From Polaromonas sp. JS666 (GTDB taxonomy: Bacteria; Pseudomonadota; Gammaproteobacteria; Burkholderiales; Burkholderiaceae_C), in NCBI RefSeq assembly GCF_900103405.1, contig NZ_FNHX01000005.1, positions 374,845 to 438,844 on the forward strand: a DNA stretch of 64,000 nt, given 5' to 3'. Below the pieces are notes generated by a model that saw nothing but the letters and a program-made list of their open reading frames with translations, had not been told where the DNA came from and made no database searches. The position numbers and the translations under genes are program-made. The number at the start of each line of letters is the position of its first letter. Positions within the stretch are counted from its first letter, which is position 1. Below, piece after piece: positions 16,716 to 25,219 of the stretch.

Positions 16716-17075
16716 TTAGCGATACGCCCGGCTCGAAATACTCACTGAATTTTTATCCGGGTCCTTGGCATTGGCGAATGAATATCCATTGGCTTCATGG
16801 ATGGCGCCGAACTTGAGGCCCCGCTCTGCTGCTTCAGCCACAAAGGCCGCAACGTCCTTTACATGAAACACCAGCTTCACGCCCACCTGCCCGAGCTTCA
16901 CGGACTTTGCGGCCTGGTGGATCAGTATTCCGGCGCCGTTGTTCAGGGCGCGTAACTCGATAAGCCCTTCGCTCACTTCGCCGGTGGTATTGAAACCAAA
17001 ATACCGGGCGTAGAACTCCGCGGACTTCCTCATGTCCCTTGTGTAGAGGATGATGTTGCCTAGCGGTGATTCCAT
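16716..17075 (-). CDS. VOC-family (glyoxalase/bleomycin-resistance fold) protein
   Basis: A 119-residue single-domain protein: 'NIILYTRDMRKSAEFYARYF' at the start, a middle strand 'GVKLVFHVKDVAAFVAEAAE', and 'FANAKDPDKNSVSI' at the end, the betaalphabetabetabeta pattern of the VOC fold. The usual metal-ligand Glu near the end reads Asn/Ser here ('DKNSVSI') and the first His is absent, so enzymatic activity is doubtful. ATG at 17075 chosen over a TTG at 17093. Confidence 0.83.
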   Translation of the reverse strand: MESPLGNIILYTRDMRKSAEFYARYFGFNTTGEVSEGLIELRALNNGAGILIHQAAKSVKLGQVGVKLVFHVKDVAAFVAEAAERGLKFGAIHEANGYSFANAKDPDKNSVSISSRAYR

Positions 17076-17153
17076 ATGCCGTGCGACTCCCAAAGCTGAA
17101 ATACTCGGCTCACCAAACGCCTGCTTGTCATTGCGGTGGTTTGGCAGAATGCG

Positions 17154-18167
17154 TTACTTCCGCCATCCCATCAAGTTCTCAGATAGCGCGACAGCCTCTT
17201 CAAGAGTAGATTTTTCAAGGCACAACATCAACTGCTTTCCAAGGATGCCTTTGACAGTCGCGACGACCAATGCGTCGCCGTTGACGGCAACGGCCAGAAC
17301 TTTCCCCATATTTTCCGACGACCATTGCTTCAATTGCTCAGCACCAGCGTCGGTGAAAAAGATATGGACCCCAGGCTGTTCAGGCTCCATCGCGGAGAAG
17401 TCGCATGAATAGCCTGCTTTTGCCCCATCGATATCTGCTTCCGTGAGGATGGGCGATTTTGCCAACCAAACCGTGCCGGAAGGGCCCGCAATACCGGGCC
17501 GCCTGGCTTGTACCATGTCTGGTCGCTCAACAAAACTCGCTGGTACAACCTGCAGAGAGGCTGTAGGCGGGCCCTTTCGGGTGAGGGGCATATCTGTTCG
17601 CGTGGCCTTAAGCGCCGTGCCGACTTCGTCCAGCCGAACCCATGCTTCAAGCGGCATGTCCACCCACCAGCAGTCGCCTTCTTTTCGTGTCGAAAGTATG
17701 CGTTGTTGCCGGCCGCGGGCCGCTCCAGCCTTTACTGTGTATCCCACAACAAGCTCGTCACCCCCCAAACTAGGGGAGGCATGGCTCAAGACTTGGACGT
17801 CGGATACAGAGCCACGAGAATCACCGGCTGCCATATAGCTTGCGACAAACTCGGAGTCGGTCATGAGACGCATTTTTTCGTTGGAGAAAGAGCTTCCCAA
17901 TACTTTTTCGCGTCGAGCCTGTGACGCCGGAGCGTAGCGATCCTCCAGCATCCGCTGAGCGCGCAGGCGAAAGCTGTTCAGCGACCTCCGGGTTAAAAGG
18001 GATACGGCCTGGCTTGGTTTGGCGGCGGCAAGGATCACGAAGCGCCGGGCGGCCTCTTCCGCGCTTTTCATGCATATGGGAGCGCTCCCTTGGGCGTGAG
18101 CCATGCCCGCCATGAAGAGTGAGGCCAGGGCGCAGTTGACCAGGATTGGGAAGCGTCTGAAGTTCAT
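17154..18167 (-). CDS. Secreted protein with SecD P1-head-like C-terminal domain
   Basis: A 337-residue protein with signal peptide ('RFPILVNCALASLFMAG' then 'AHAQG'). Residues about 25-180 look like a NTF2/DUF-type domain with several helices and 'GDCWWVDMPLEAWV'. The last 90 residues ('AGYSCDFSAMEPEQPGVHIF', 'FTDAGAEQLKQWSSENMGK', 'LAVAVNGDALVVATVKGIL') match the pattern of the SecDF P1 head subdomain (E-G-A-x-x-F/L ... N-x-G-K-x-L-A-V/I-x-x-D/N-G-x-V). It is exported, so it may bind unfolded or secreted polypeptides, but this is inference. ATG at 18167 starts the signal peptide. Confidence 0.72.
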   Translation of the reverse strand: MNFRRFPILVNCALASLFMAGMAHAQGSAPICMKSAEEAARRFVILAAAKPSQAVSLLTRRSLNSFRLRAQRMLEDRYAPASQARREKVLGSSFSNEKMRLMTDSEFVASYMAAGDSRGSVSDVQVLSHASPSLGGDELVVGYTVKAGAARGRQQRILSTRKEGDCWWVDMPLEAWVRLDEVGTALKATRTDMPLTRKGPPTASLQVVPASFVERPDMVQARRPGIAGPSGTVWLAKSPILTEADIDGAKAGYSCDFSAMEPEQPGVHIFFTDAGAEQLKQWSSENMGKVLAVAVNGDALVVATVKGILGKQLMLCLEKSTLEEAVALSENLMGWRK

Positions 18168-18364
18168 GTGAATATCGTTTTTATGACGGGTGCCTGGCGA
18201 TGGTTCCACATCCGATGTCGGCTCCCAATGCCTGGAGCTTAGCCATATGTTGCCTTTTTTTCGAGATACCTCAGACGGAGGAATGACGCGGTGGCCGGAA
18301 GCTGGAAAGGTTTTTTATGGGTGAAAGTTGGACGAGTGTGCAGGCATGGACGCCCTGGATCACA

Positions 18365-19129
18365 TCAGGCGCAGTCATTTTTTTGCCCCTGATTTTCGTT
18401 CAAATCGCGAAATGCCCGTAGCCATCTCGAGGTGATCTCTTGTACCCTAAGCCCGGAATCCGCGCTGGTAGATTGATCCACCACGTTGAGCGTTAACAAC
18501 TTCCCCGACAGGAAGATGATTGAAGCGGCGTTCACCTCCCAGAGATCTTTTTTCATGCCAGCTTCAACCACAGTGACGTTTCGCGTCGTGACATATGAGA
18601 AGCTGAAAGTTTCACCGGCAGGCTGAAAGAACCCTTGAAAGCTTTGATGGTAGTTTTTCCTCTCAATGGCCACGCCTCCACTCGCAAGCTTGCGGTCCTG
18701 TTCAGCGATTTGCCGTTGTATGTCCTGAGTATTGGTCAGAAGGTCGCCAAGCTGTTTGTGCGCAGCAGCGCGTACTTTCTCAAACTCTTGAGTTGTGTAA
18801 TCTCCCCCGGGCGGTGTCACCTGAACCGCAATCGCGATAAACGGATACATGTCGCTGGGTTTGCCATCCTGGAAGGCGTGCCACTTTTTTGACTCGACAG
18901 AACAGGCGACGAAGACCGCAGTTTTGGGTGTCAGGCCTGCGGCGCGTTGTGCGATTTGCTTGTTCTCGTCGCAGGCGGGTGAAAAGTCGGCAAGCTTTGG
19001 GAGCTTGACGGTCGTTGTTCCCAGCGATTTCTCGACGTAGGGGGTGTCGTTACCGGCCTGCGAGATCCAGGGCATTGCGAGTAAAACCAATGCGACGGCT
19101 AGCCGTTTCGGGAGGACAAGATTGTTCAT
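18365..19129 (-). CDS. Secreted hypothetical protein
   Basis: A 254-residue protein with a signal peptide ('RLAVALVLLAMPWISQAG'). The mature part has a Cys pair region ('FSPACDENKQIAQRAAG', 'FVACSVESKKW'), a helical coiled segment ('RAAAHKQLGDLLTNTQDIQR', 'QIAEQDRKLASG') and a C-terminal strand-rich part ('FSFSYVTTRNVTVVEAG', 'LLTLNVVDQST'). It ends with a hydrophilic helix. Similar 'periplasmic, helix plus beta' proteins are found beside membrane stress genes, but no family is recognised. The ATG at 19129 has a nearby upstream gene ending at 19158. Confidence 0.75.
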   Translation of the reverse strand: MNNLVLPKRLAVALVLLAMPWISQAGNDTPYVEKSLGTTTVKLPKLADFSPACDENKQIAQRAAGLTPKTAVFVACSVESKKWHAFQDGKPSDMYPFIAIAVQVTPPGGDYTTQEFEKVRAAAHKQLGDLLTNTQDIQRQIAEQDRKLASGGVAIERKNYHQSFQGFFQPAGETFSFSYVTTRNVTVVEAGMKKDLWEVNAASIIFLSGKLLTLNVVDQSTSADSGLRVQEITSRWLRAFRDLNENQGQKNDCA

Positions 19130-19157
19130 AAGGTGGGTGCGATGCAGGCCTCGTACG

Positions 19158-19385
19158 TCACTTTTCATTGTCTTTTTGTTGTTGTTTGTCTCGCGTACCC
19201 ACCAGATAGAACCCTACGATGAGAAAGAGGGGGCCAACAACACCGAATACAAAGTTAACAGCTGCCGTTGCCAGGCTATTGCCGCGAGCAATCTGCAGTG
19301 CGGGCTGTGTTGCAAGTATCAGGAACGCGCCCGCAACAAGGTATTTCGCACCGCGGATGCCTCTTTCGGGCCAAGGTCGCTTCAT
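19158..19385 (-). CDS. Small two-helix membrane protein
   Basis: A 75-residue protein with a basic start ('MKRPWPERGIRG'), two transmembrane helices ('YLVAGAFLILATQPALQIA' and 'AVNFVFGVVGPLFLIVGFYL') and a polar tail ('GTRDKQQQKDNEK'). GGGAG lies about 6 bases before the ATG at 19385. No family recognised. It is probably the first gene of the transcript that includes the secreted protein at 18365-19129. Confidence 0.7.
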   Translation of the reverse strand: MKRPWPERGIRGAKYLVAGAFLILATQPALQIARGNSLATAAVNFVFGVVGPLFLIVGFYLVGTRDKQQQKDNEK

Positions 19386-19720
19386 CTCATCTCCCTGACG
19401 AACAGGTAATCGGTTGGGGCCGTGTGCGGGAAGCACTTCGAAACTGCATCCAAACCCCGTTACTTTGATTGTGAGTATGGGGTGACAGCGTTCGATCAAA
19501 TCCTCCAGTCGATTTTAGGTGTGCCGTGCGGCGGTCGCCTTCTCAGAATAGACTAGCGAAAGCAAAACGACGGATCCGTTGTACTTAAGCGTCGCTACAG
19601 CTGACCCTGCCTGGCCTCACCCCTTGTTGCCGTTTCCTGGCTTGCGTGCAGGCTGTACCACCTCTGCCCACGATTGACAGTCAAAGCTGCCTCCTGAAGC
19701 CTGGGCCGTTTACCGGTCCC
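19386..19720. other. Intergenic region, 335 bases, no gene seen
   Basis: This gap lies between the downstream end of the autotransporter gene and the small membrane protein gene, both on the minus strand. It should hold the promoter of the latter. Short open frames on either strand lack ribosome sites and credible composition. I see no strong hairpin with a T run and no repeat. Confidence 0.6.
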
Positions 19721-22639
19721 CTACCAGCGCGCAACCACCCCCAAAGACGCACTCACATCACTGCGCACCGCCACGTCCCCCCCGCCGTTGAACAGCCGGC
19801 CGACTTCGCCGTACACGCTCCAGGTTTTGTCGATGGCCAGGGTTGCGCCCACGGCTGTTTCGGCCCAGCTGCCGCCGCTGCGGGTGCTGACGTCCGTGGT
19901 CGCGGCGCCGCTGCCGAAGCGCGCGGTGTCCAGCCCGCTGGAGGCGCGGTAGAAGTTCAGCCGGCCATAAGGCTTGAGAACGCCCACGTCGGTGCTTGTT
20001 TCGGTCTTCACGCGCACGCCGATGCGTGTGGTCAGGCTGTCGGGGCTGTCCTGCTGCACACCCGCGTTGGAGAGGGCCAGGTCGTCCAGCTTGATGTGCT
20101 GGTGGACCAGCTGCAGCTGCGGCTCCACACTCCAGCCATTGCCCATGGCAAAGGACTGGCCGATTTCTATCGAGGCCAGCAGACTGCTGCTTCGGGCTGA
20201 AGACCAGGCGCTGCCCGTGGGCCGCAGCGTGTAGTCCTGGTAGCCGGCCTGCAGCACCGCGTCGGCGTAAAAGCCGCTGCCGTTTTCCCAGCTTGCGTAG
20301 CCGCCCAGGTAGCGGGCGCGCAGCTTGTTGTTGCCCACGGGGCCTTGCACGCCGCGGGCAAAACCGCTGACCTGCACGCTGCCGTCCAGCGCGCCCACAT
20401 ACACACCGGCGCGCCAGCGGGTGTTGGCAACAAGGTCGGTTCCGCTCTGGAAGCCGTTAAGCCGGCCCGCGCTGTTGGGGTTGGCAAAACCCGGCTGCGT
20501 CACGTCGATGTCGGTGGACACCAGGCGGCCCCAGGCATTGCGGCCTATGGCCGGTGTGTCGGTGGCGCCCACGGAGGCATCCCCGCCGCGCAGGTTGCGG
20601 TTGCCCAGCATCGCGGTATCGGCCAGGCGCACATGGGTGGGCAGGGCCGACACCAGCGGCACTTCGGCGCGGTAGGTGGGCACGGCGCCTTGGGCCGAGC
20701 GCAAATACCAGTTCTGGTCGGCAGTGCCCCGGTAAATGTTGTATTCATAAATGCCGGCGTCCACATGGCCGTTGCTCAGCGCAAAAGCGGTGGCCGTGGT
20801 GGTCGCGCCGCCCTGCGCGGTCACCACTTCAATGCCGTTGCCGCTGGTTTGCGCGCCCAGGCCGCCGAGGTTGACGACCTGGATCAAGGTGTTGCCGCTG
20901 GCGCTCGCGCCCGCGCCGTTCAAAACCAGCCGGTCGGTCAGGCTGTTGCTGGCGCCCAGCGCGGTGCCCAGGCGCAGGGTGCCGCCATTGCCCACATAGG
21001 CGCCGGTCACGGTCAGGTTGGTGCCGGGGGCTGCGCCGACGGTGGACACGGTGCCGCTGTTGTTCAGTGATGGCAGCGTGTGGCCAAAGCCGGCCAGGTC
21101 CAGCGTGCCGCCCGCACCCACGGTATAGGCCGAAGCCGCGGCCAGGCGGTTCAGGCCGCTGGCGCGCAAGGTGCCGGCGTTGATGGTGGTGCTGCCGGTA
21201 TAGGTGTTGGCGCCGCCCAGGACGGTGGTACCAGGGCCGTTGTGCACCACCGAGCCGTTGCCGGCGATCACCGGGTTGAAGGTATAGCTCGCGTCGGTGT
21301 GGTTGAAGTTCACGATGCCGGTGCCCGCACCGAACTGCACCGTCGCCACGTTCAGCGTGCCCGCCGCCGTGGCGGCCTGGCCGCTGGCGCCGCCAATGTT
21401 GAGTGTGCCCCTGCCGGCCGCATTCAGCGCGACATTGAGTATGCCGGCGCCGCCGTTGCTGGTGACCTGGCCGCCGTTGGCAATCGTCAGCGTGCCGGTG
21501 CCGGAGCTTCCCAGCCCAATGTTGTTGGTGGAGACCAGTTGGGAGCCCGCGTCCGACACCAGCGTGCTGGAGGCGGATGTGGCCGCCGTCGCGATATTCA
21601 GGGTGCTGACGCTGACAACCCCGCCATCCAGAATGGACAAGCTACCGCCGTGCAAGACGAAGAGGCCTATGCTGTCCCAGCGCGAACCCGCACCCGAGAC
21701 CAGTACCGTGGCTGTGCCACCCTGCGAAACCACCGGGGTACCGCCCAGGGTCGCGCTATCGCTTTGTATCCTGCCGCCGTTGGTGACGTTGATAAAGGCG
21801 GTCCCCCTGGCGACGTTGATGGGATTGCTGATGGCCAGCCGTGAATTGGCGCCCGTCACGTTGAGTGTGCCTGTGGTGCCTGCCACCCCCGCCATGACGA
21901 AGGTGCCGACGCTGTTGAAAAAGCCGCCGTTCTCGATGTTCAGGGTGCTGCCCGCCGTTGAACCAATCGTGGTCTGGCCTGCGACGACGTTCATCCGGGA
22001 GCCGGCGCCGGTGATGGTCGCACTGGTGTTGTTGCCGCTCAGGGTCAGCCCGCCGCTGCCGGCGCTGCCAAAGGCGATCTGGCCGCCGCCTTCCACACGC
22101 AAGGCCCCCGCCGTGACGTTGATGTTGTTGACGACCGTGCTGCCGGTGCCCGTCAGCACGGTGGTGCCCGCGCCGTCCTTGGTCAAGGCTCCGGTGCTGG
22201 TCACCCGGCCGCTGATCGTCAGCGGCGCCGAGGCATTGAAGTTGCCGGTGCCGGTGGTCGACAGCGTAAAAGCGCCGGGCGCAATGGTCAGCGCCTTGGT
22301 CACGGCCGGGATCAGCGCGGGCGTGGTGATCGTGAGGTTGGCCGTGAGGTTGATGGTGGATGAAGGATCACTATCCGCATTGGCCTGGTTGATGGCCGTG
22401 ATCAGTTCGGCCTGCGTAGCGGCGGTGTAAGTGGCCGCTCGCGCTTCCTGCAGCGCGCCGCCGGCAAAAACAAACAACAGCGCCGCGGCCAGGGGTGAGA
22501 GCTGGGCTGCCAGGAATGAAGAGGGTGCTTGCTTGCCGGGACGCTTGACCGAGGTCTTGCCTTTGCCTGTCGCCGTTTCCGGCACCGCCACCCATGATTG
22601 ATGTGCCAGGCTCCAGACCACCCGGTAAGAATTGTTCAT
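19721..22639 (-). CDS. Type V autotransporter with extended signal peptide and PATR passenger
   Basis: A 972-residue outer-membrane autotransporter. It opens with an extended signal peptide region ('NNSYRVVWSLAHQSWVAVPE'), a basic linker, and a hydrophobic core ('LSPLAAALLFVFAGGAL') ending 'ARAA'. The passenger (to about 690) is Gly/Thr/Asn-rich beta-helix repeat, including autotransporter-associated repeats ('GPGTTVLGGANTYTGSTTIN'). The last about 270 residues form the beta-barrel ('NAWGRLVSTDID' to the terminal 'SLGVVARW', aromatic C-terminus). The ATG at 22639 follows AGGGGG; an overlapping GTG two codons upstream is less likely. Likely an adhesin or surface protein. No protease motif seen. 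Confidence 0.93.
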   Translation of the reverse strand: MNNSYRVVWSLAHQSWVAVPETATGKGKTSVKRPGKQAPSSFLAAQLSPLAAALLFVFAGGALQEARAATYTAATQAELITAINQANADSDPSSTINLTANLTITTPALIPAVTKALTIAPGAFTLSTTGTGNFNASAPLTISGRVTSTGALTKDGAGTTVLTGTGSTVVNNINVTAGALRVEGGGQIAFGSAGSGGLTLSGNNTSATITGAGSRMNVVAGQTTIGSTAGSTLNIENGGFFNSVGTFVMAGVAGTTGTLNVTGANSRLAISNPINVARGTAFINVTNGGRIQSDSATLGGTPVVSQGGTATVLVSGAGSRWDSIGLFVLHGGSLSILDGGVVSVSTLNIATAATSASSTLVSDAGSQLVSTNNIGLGSSGTGTLTIANGGQVTSNGGAGILNVALNAAGRGTLNIGGASGQAATAAGTLNVATVQFGAGTGIVNFNHTDASYTFNPVIAGNGSVVHNGPGTTVLGGANTYTGSTTINAGTLRASGLNRLAAASAYTVGAGGTLDLAGFGHTLPSLNNSGTVSTVGAAPGTNLTVTGAYVGNGGTLRLGTALGASNSLTDRLVLNGAGASASGNTLIQVVNLGGLGAQTSGNGIEVVTAQGGATTTATAFALSNGHVDAGIYEYNIYRGTADQNWYLRSAQGAVPTYRAEVPLVSALPTHVRLADTAMLGNRNLRGGDASVGATDTPAIGRNAWGRLVSTDIDVTQPGFANPNSAGRLNGFQSGTDLVANTRWRAGVYVGALDGSVQVSGFARGVQGPVGNNKLRARYLGGYASWENGSGFYADAVLQAGYQDYTLRPTGSAWSSARSSSLLASIEIGQSFAMGNGWSVEPQLQLVHQHIKLDDLALSNAGVQQDSPDSLTTRIGVRVKTETSTDVGVLKPYGRLNFYRASSGLDTARFGSGAATTDVSTRSGGSWAETAVGATLAIDKTWSVYGEVGRLFNGGGDVAVRSDVSASLGVVARW

Positions 22640-23131
22640 GTTCACCCCCTGTGTTGTTGAAACCCGACGTCAACAACTACGTCAACATATGATTCACGGT
22701 TTTCAGCGCGCGGATCATCGCATGGGAGGCGAGGATTTATAAGAACAAAGTTCGGCCAGTCGGCAATTTCCAACACTGCAAAAACCATCAAAAAAGCGGC
22801 TTGCCTTCATGCCAAGGTGGCGCTAGGAATGTGGATATGAATGCGTCCGCAGATGACGCCGACGCACGCAGGTGAAAAGCATGGCACCAGTTGTGCGCGA
22901 AATCCCCCAGGCGGATCGGACTCGGTCCGCAGCGATACGGCATTTCGTCCTACACCCCTGAAAAGCCAGCGTCCTAGCATGAATAAACCAGCAATGAAAA
23001 GTTCATCGCCCTGGCTTGTTTGCAGGCACGAACGATGAATCGTTCATTCAGGTGAAGGCGGATTGATGGCGTAACCAGTCAAGCGGCATTTATCGCTCTT
23101 CAAATTTTCATCCACTTCAAGGAGATAAAAA
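22640..23131. other. Intergenic region, 492 bases, with two hairpins
   Basis: The region separates two divergent genes. Near the autotransporter start an 8-bp inverted repeat, GTTGTTGA (22653-22660) with TCAACAAC (22670-22677), lies just 5' of its Shine-Dalgarno and would fall in the leader or promoter. A second hairpin, GAACGA-TGAA-TCGTTC at 23030-23045, lies about 90 bases upstream of the glycine-zipper gene. An open frame at 22841-23038 is not credible as a gene. The composition is more AT-rich than its surroundings. Confidence 0.55.
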
Positions 23132-23353
23132 ATGATCAGCATCAAACACAGCGCAATTTGCGCGGCTGCGATTTCACTGGCCGCCCTGACGGGCTGCAGC
23201 GGCATGTCGACCCAGGACCGCAACACCATGATCGGCGCCGGTGTCGGCGGTGTGGCCGGCTCGGCCCTGACAGGCGGCAGCGCCTTGGGTACCGTGGGCG
23301 GCGCCGCCGTCGGCGGTGTGATCGGCCACGAAGTCAGCAAGCCGAAACGCTAA
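23132..23353 (+). CDS. Glycine-zipper lipoprotein (OsmB-like)
   Basis: A 73-residue protein: signal peptide ending in lipobox 'LTGC' (Cys22), then a hydrophobic glycine-zipper made of GxxxG repeats ('GAGVGGVAGSALTGGSALG', 'VGGAAVGGVIGHEV') and a basic end. This is the layout of OsmB/YmgG-type osmotically inducible lipoproteins that insert in the outer membrane. AAGGAG is ideally placed before the ATG. A stand-alone stress gene, with its own promoter in the AT-richer stretch upstream. Confidence 0.88.
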   Translation: MISIKHSAICAAAISLAALTGCSGMSTQDRNTMIGAGVGGVAGSALTGGSALGTVGGAAVGGVIGHEVSKPKR

Positions 23354-23416
23354 GCCGCGGCCGGCAAGCCGGGGCTGGCCGGTCCAGCCCCTCCCCATTT
23401 TTTTCACGCTCGGCGT

Positions 23417-24121
23417 TCAGCCCAGCTGCGGTAAATAGCTGGGCCGGGGCGCCGTCAGCCCGCGCTTGACCTGCTGGGTCATCTCATCGCCCAGCACTTC
23501 ATCGGCGCCGGCCTCCAGGCCGTCCAGCGCGCGTTTGACGATGTCCTCGGGGCTGCTCTTGGGCACGTCGAAATCACGAATCAGATCGGTATCCACATAA
23601 CCCATGTGCAAGCCCAGCACCTGGGTCTTTTGCGCGGCGAGTTCATGGCGCAGCGAATTGGTCAGCGACCAGGCCGCGGACTTGCTGGCCGCATAGGCCG
23701 CGAGTTCACCGCCGTTCACCCACGAGACGATGGACAGCACATTGAGCAAACCGCCGCCGCCATTGGCCTTGAGCACGGGCGCAAAAGCCTTGCTCATGCG
23801 CAGCACGCCAAAGAAGTTGGTCTCCAGCATGCGGTGCGAGGTCTCTTCGCTGTCGGCCGCGAGGAAACCGCCCGGCTTGCCCACGCCGGCATTGTTGATC
23901 ACCAGCGTGACGTCCGAGGCCAGCGCCGCGGCGGCCGCCACCTCTTCAGGTTTGGTCACGTCAAGCTTCAGGGCCTGCACGCCGGGCAGGGTGATGGTGG
24001 CCGGGTCGCGCGCCGCCGCATACACCTTGCGCGCGCCGCGCGCCAGCAGCTCGCGCGCAAAAGCCAGGCCTATGCCGCGGTTGGCACCGGTGACGAGGAC
24101 GACGGAATCTTTGATCTTCAT
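23417..24121 (-). CDS. SDR-family oxidoreductase
   Basis: A 234-residue short-chain dehydrogenase: 'VLVTGANRGIGLAFAREL' nucleotide-binding motif, 'NNAGVG' strand motif, catalytic Ser in 'LSIVSW' and 'YAASKSA' (Tyr-x-x-x-Lys). 'ARDP' after strand 2 suggests NADP(H). ATG at 24121 has GGAGAAG upstream. It is the third gene after another SDR and an MDR enzyme on the same strand; all three are probably controlled by the adjacent TetR protein. Substrate unknown. Confidence 0.9.
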   Translation of the reverse strand: MKIKDSVVLVTGANRGIGLAFARELLARGARKVYAAARDPATITLPGVQALKLDVTKPEEVAAAAALASDVTLVINNAGVGKPGGFLAADSEETSHRMLETNFFGVLRMSKAFAPVLKANGGGGLLNVLSIVSWVNGGELAAYAASKSAAWSLTNSLRHELAAQKTQVLGLHMGYVDTDLIRDFDVPKSSPEDIVKRALDGLEAGADEVLGDEMTQQVKRGLTAPRPSYLPQLG

Positions 24122-24201
24122 AAACTTCTCCAGAAAAATAATAAGTGGGAAACACACAAATCCGGCTGCCGGCTTCCACCCGAACCGGCACGAACAAAAA
24201 C

Positions 24202-25203
24202 TCAGCGAAGCTTGATGACCACCTTGCCCTTGGCGCGGCCCTGGGCCAGGTAGGCCAGGGCTTCCTTGGCCTGCTCGAAGGGAAACACCGTGTCGATCAC
24301 CGGCCGGATGCGCTCCGTCTTGAGGAGTTCGCCGATCTGGGCAAGCTGGCCGCCATCGGGGTGCGCGAAGAGGAATGAATAGGTGACGTCCTGCTTTTTC
24401 GCAAGGCGCTTGATCTTGCGGCTCATCATCCCGAACACAAAGGCCAGGACAAAGTTCAGCCCCCGGGCGCGGGCAAATGCCGCGTCCAGCGGCCCGACCA
24501 GGGAGACCATGGTGCCCCGCGGCTTGAGGATGCCGACGGCTTTCTCCAGCGCATCACCCCTGACGGTGCCCAGCACCGCGTCGTAGCCGCGCAGCACGTT
24601 CTCGAATTCTTCTTTCTTGTAGTCGACCACCTCGTCCGCGCCCAGGCTGCGCACCAGGTCGACATTGCCCGTGCTGGTGGTCGTGCCCACCTTGGCGCCC
24701 ATCTGCTTGGCCAGCTGGATCGCAAACGTGCCTATGCCGCCGGAGCCCGCGGGGATGAAGACTTTCTGGCCGGCGCGGAGATTCACGCGTTCCTTCAGCG
24801 CCTGCCACGAGGTGAGCCCGACCATCGGGATAGCCGCCGCCTGCACAAAGTCCAGGTTGTCCGGTTTCAGCGCGGCCGCGCTTTCCGGCACCACCGCGAA
24901 CTCGGCAATCGCGCCTGTGCCCGTGTCGAAGATGCTCGCGAAAACGGCATCACCCGGCTTGAAGCGGGTCACGCGGCTGCCGACCTCCGTCACCACACCG
25001 GCCAGGTCGCTGCCCAGCGTGGCGGGCAGCTCAAACTTCACCACAGCTTTGAAGAGCCCGGTCGGGATCATGTTGTCGATCGGGTTGACGCCCGCGGCGT
25101 GGACCTGAACCAGCAGTTCGTCGGGTTTCAGCGTCGGGCGGGGAACTTCGGCGAAGCCGATATCGGGCGATTTGCCGTAGCGTTGGAAGGTCAGTGCTTT
25201 CAT
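24202..25203 (-). CDS. NADP-dependent MDR oxidoreductase (quinone oxidoreductase-like, zinc-free)
   Basis: A 333-residue medium-chain reductase. GroES-like N-terminal half with 'VHAAGVNPIDN' and 'GSDLAGVVTEVGSRV'; Rossmann motif 'AGSGGIGTFAIQLAKQMGAK' and 'TTSTGNVDLVRSLGADEVVD'. The structural zinc cysteines are absent, as in quinone oxidoreductases and alkenal reductases. ATG at 25203 with AAGGA upstream; the frame continues upstream without a real start. It lies 17 bases after the SDR gene at 25220. Likely role: detoxifying alpha,beta-unsaturated carbonyls or quinones. Confidence 0.92.
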   Translation of the reverse strand: MKALTFQRYGKSPDIGFAEVPRPTLKPDELLVQVHAAGVNPIDNMIPTGLFKAVVKFELPATLGSDLAGVVTEVGSRVTRFKPGDAVFASIFDTGTGAIAEFAVVPESAAALKPDNLDFVQAAAIPMVGLTSWQALKERVNLRAGQKVFIPAGSGGIGTFAIQLAKQMGAKVGTTTSTGNVDLVRSLGADEVVDYKKEEFENVLRGYDAVLGTVRGDALEKAVGILKPRGTMVSLVGPLDAAFARARGLNFVLAFVFGMMSRKIKRLAKKQDVTYSFLFAHPDGGQLAQIGELLKTERIRPVIDTVFPFEQAKEALAYLAQGRAKGKVVIKLR

Positions 25204-25219
25204 TTTTTTTCCTTGGTGA

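Noticed and set aside
22841..23038. Small plus-strand frame in the autotransporter/glycine-zipper gap
   Set aside because: No ribosome site, unstructured composition; more likely promoter region.
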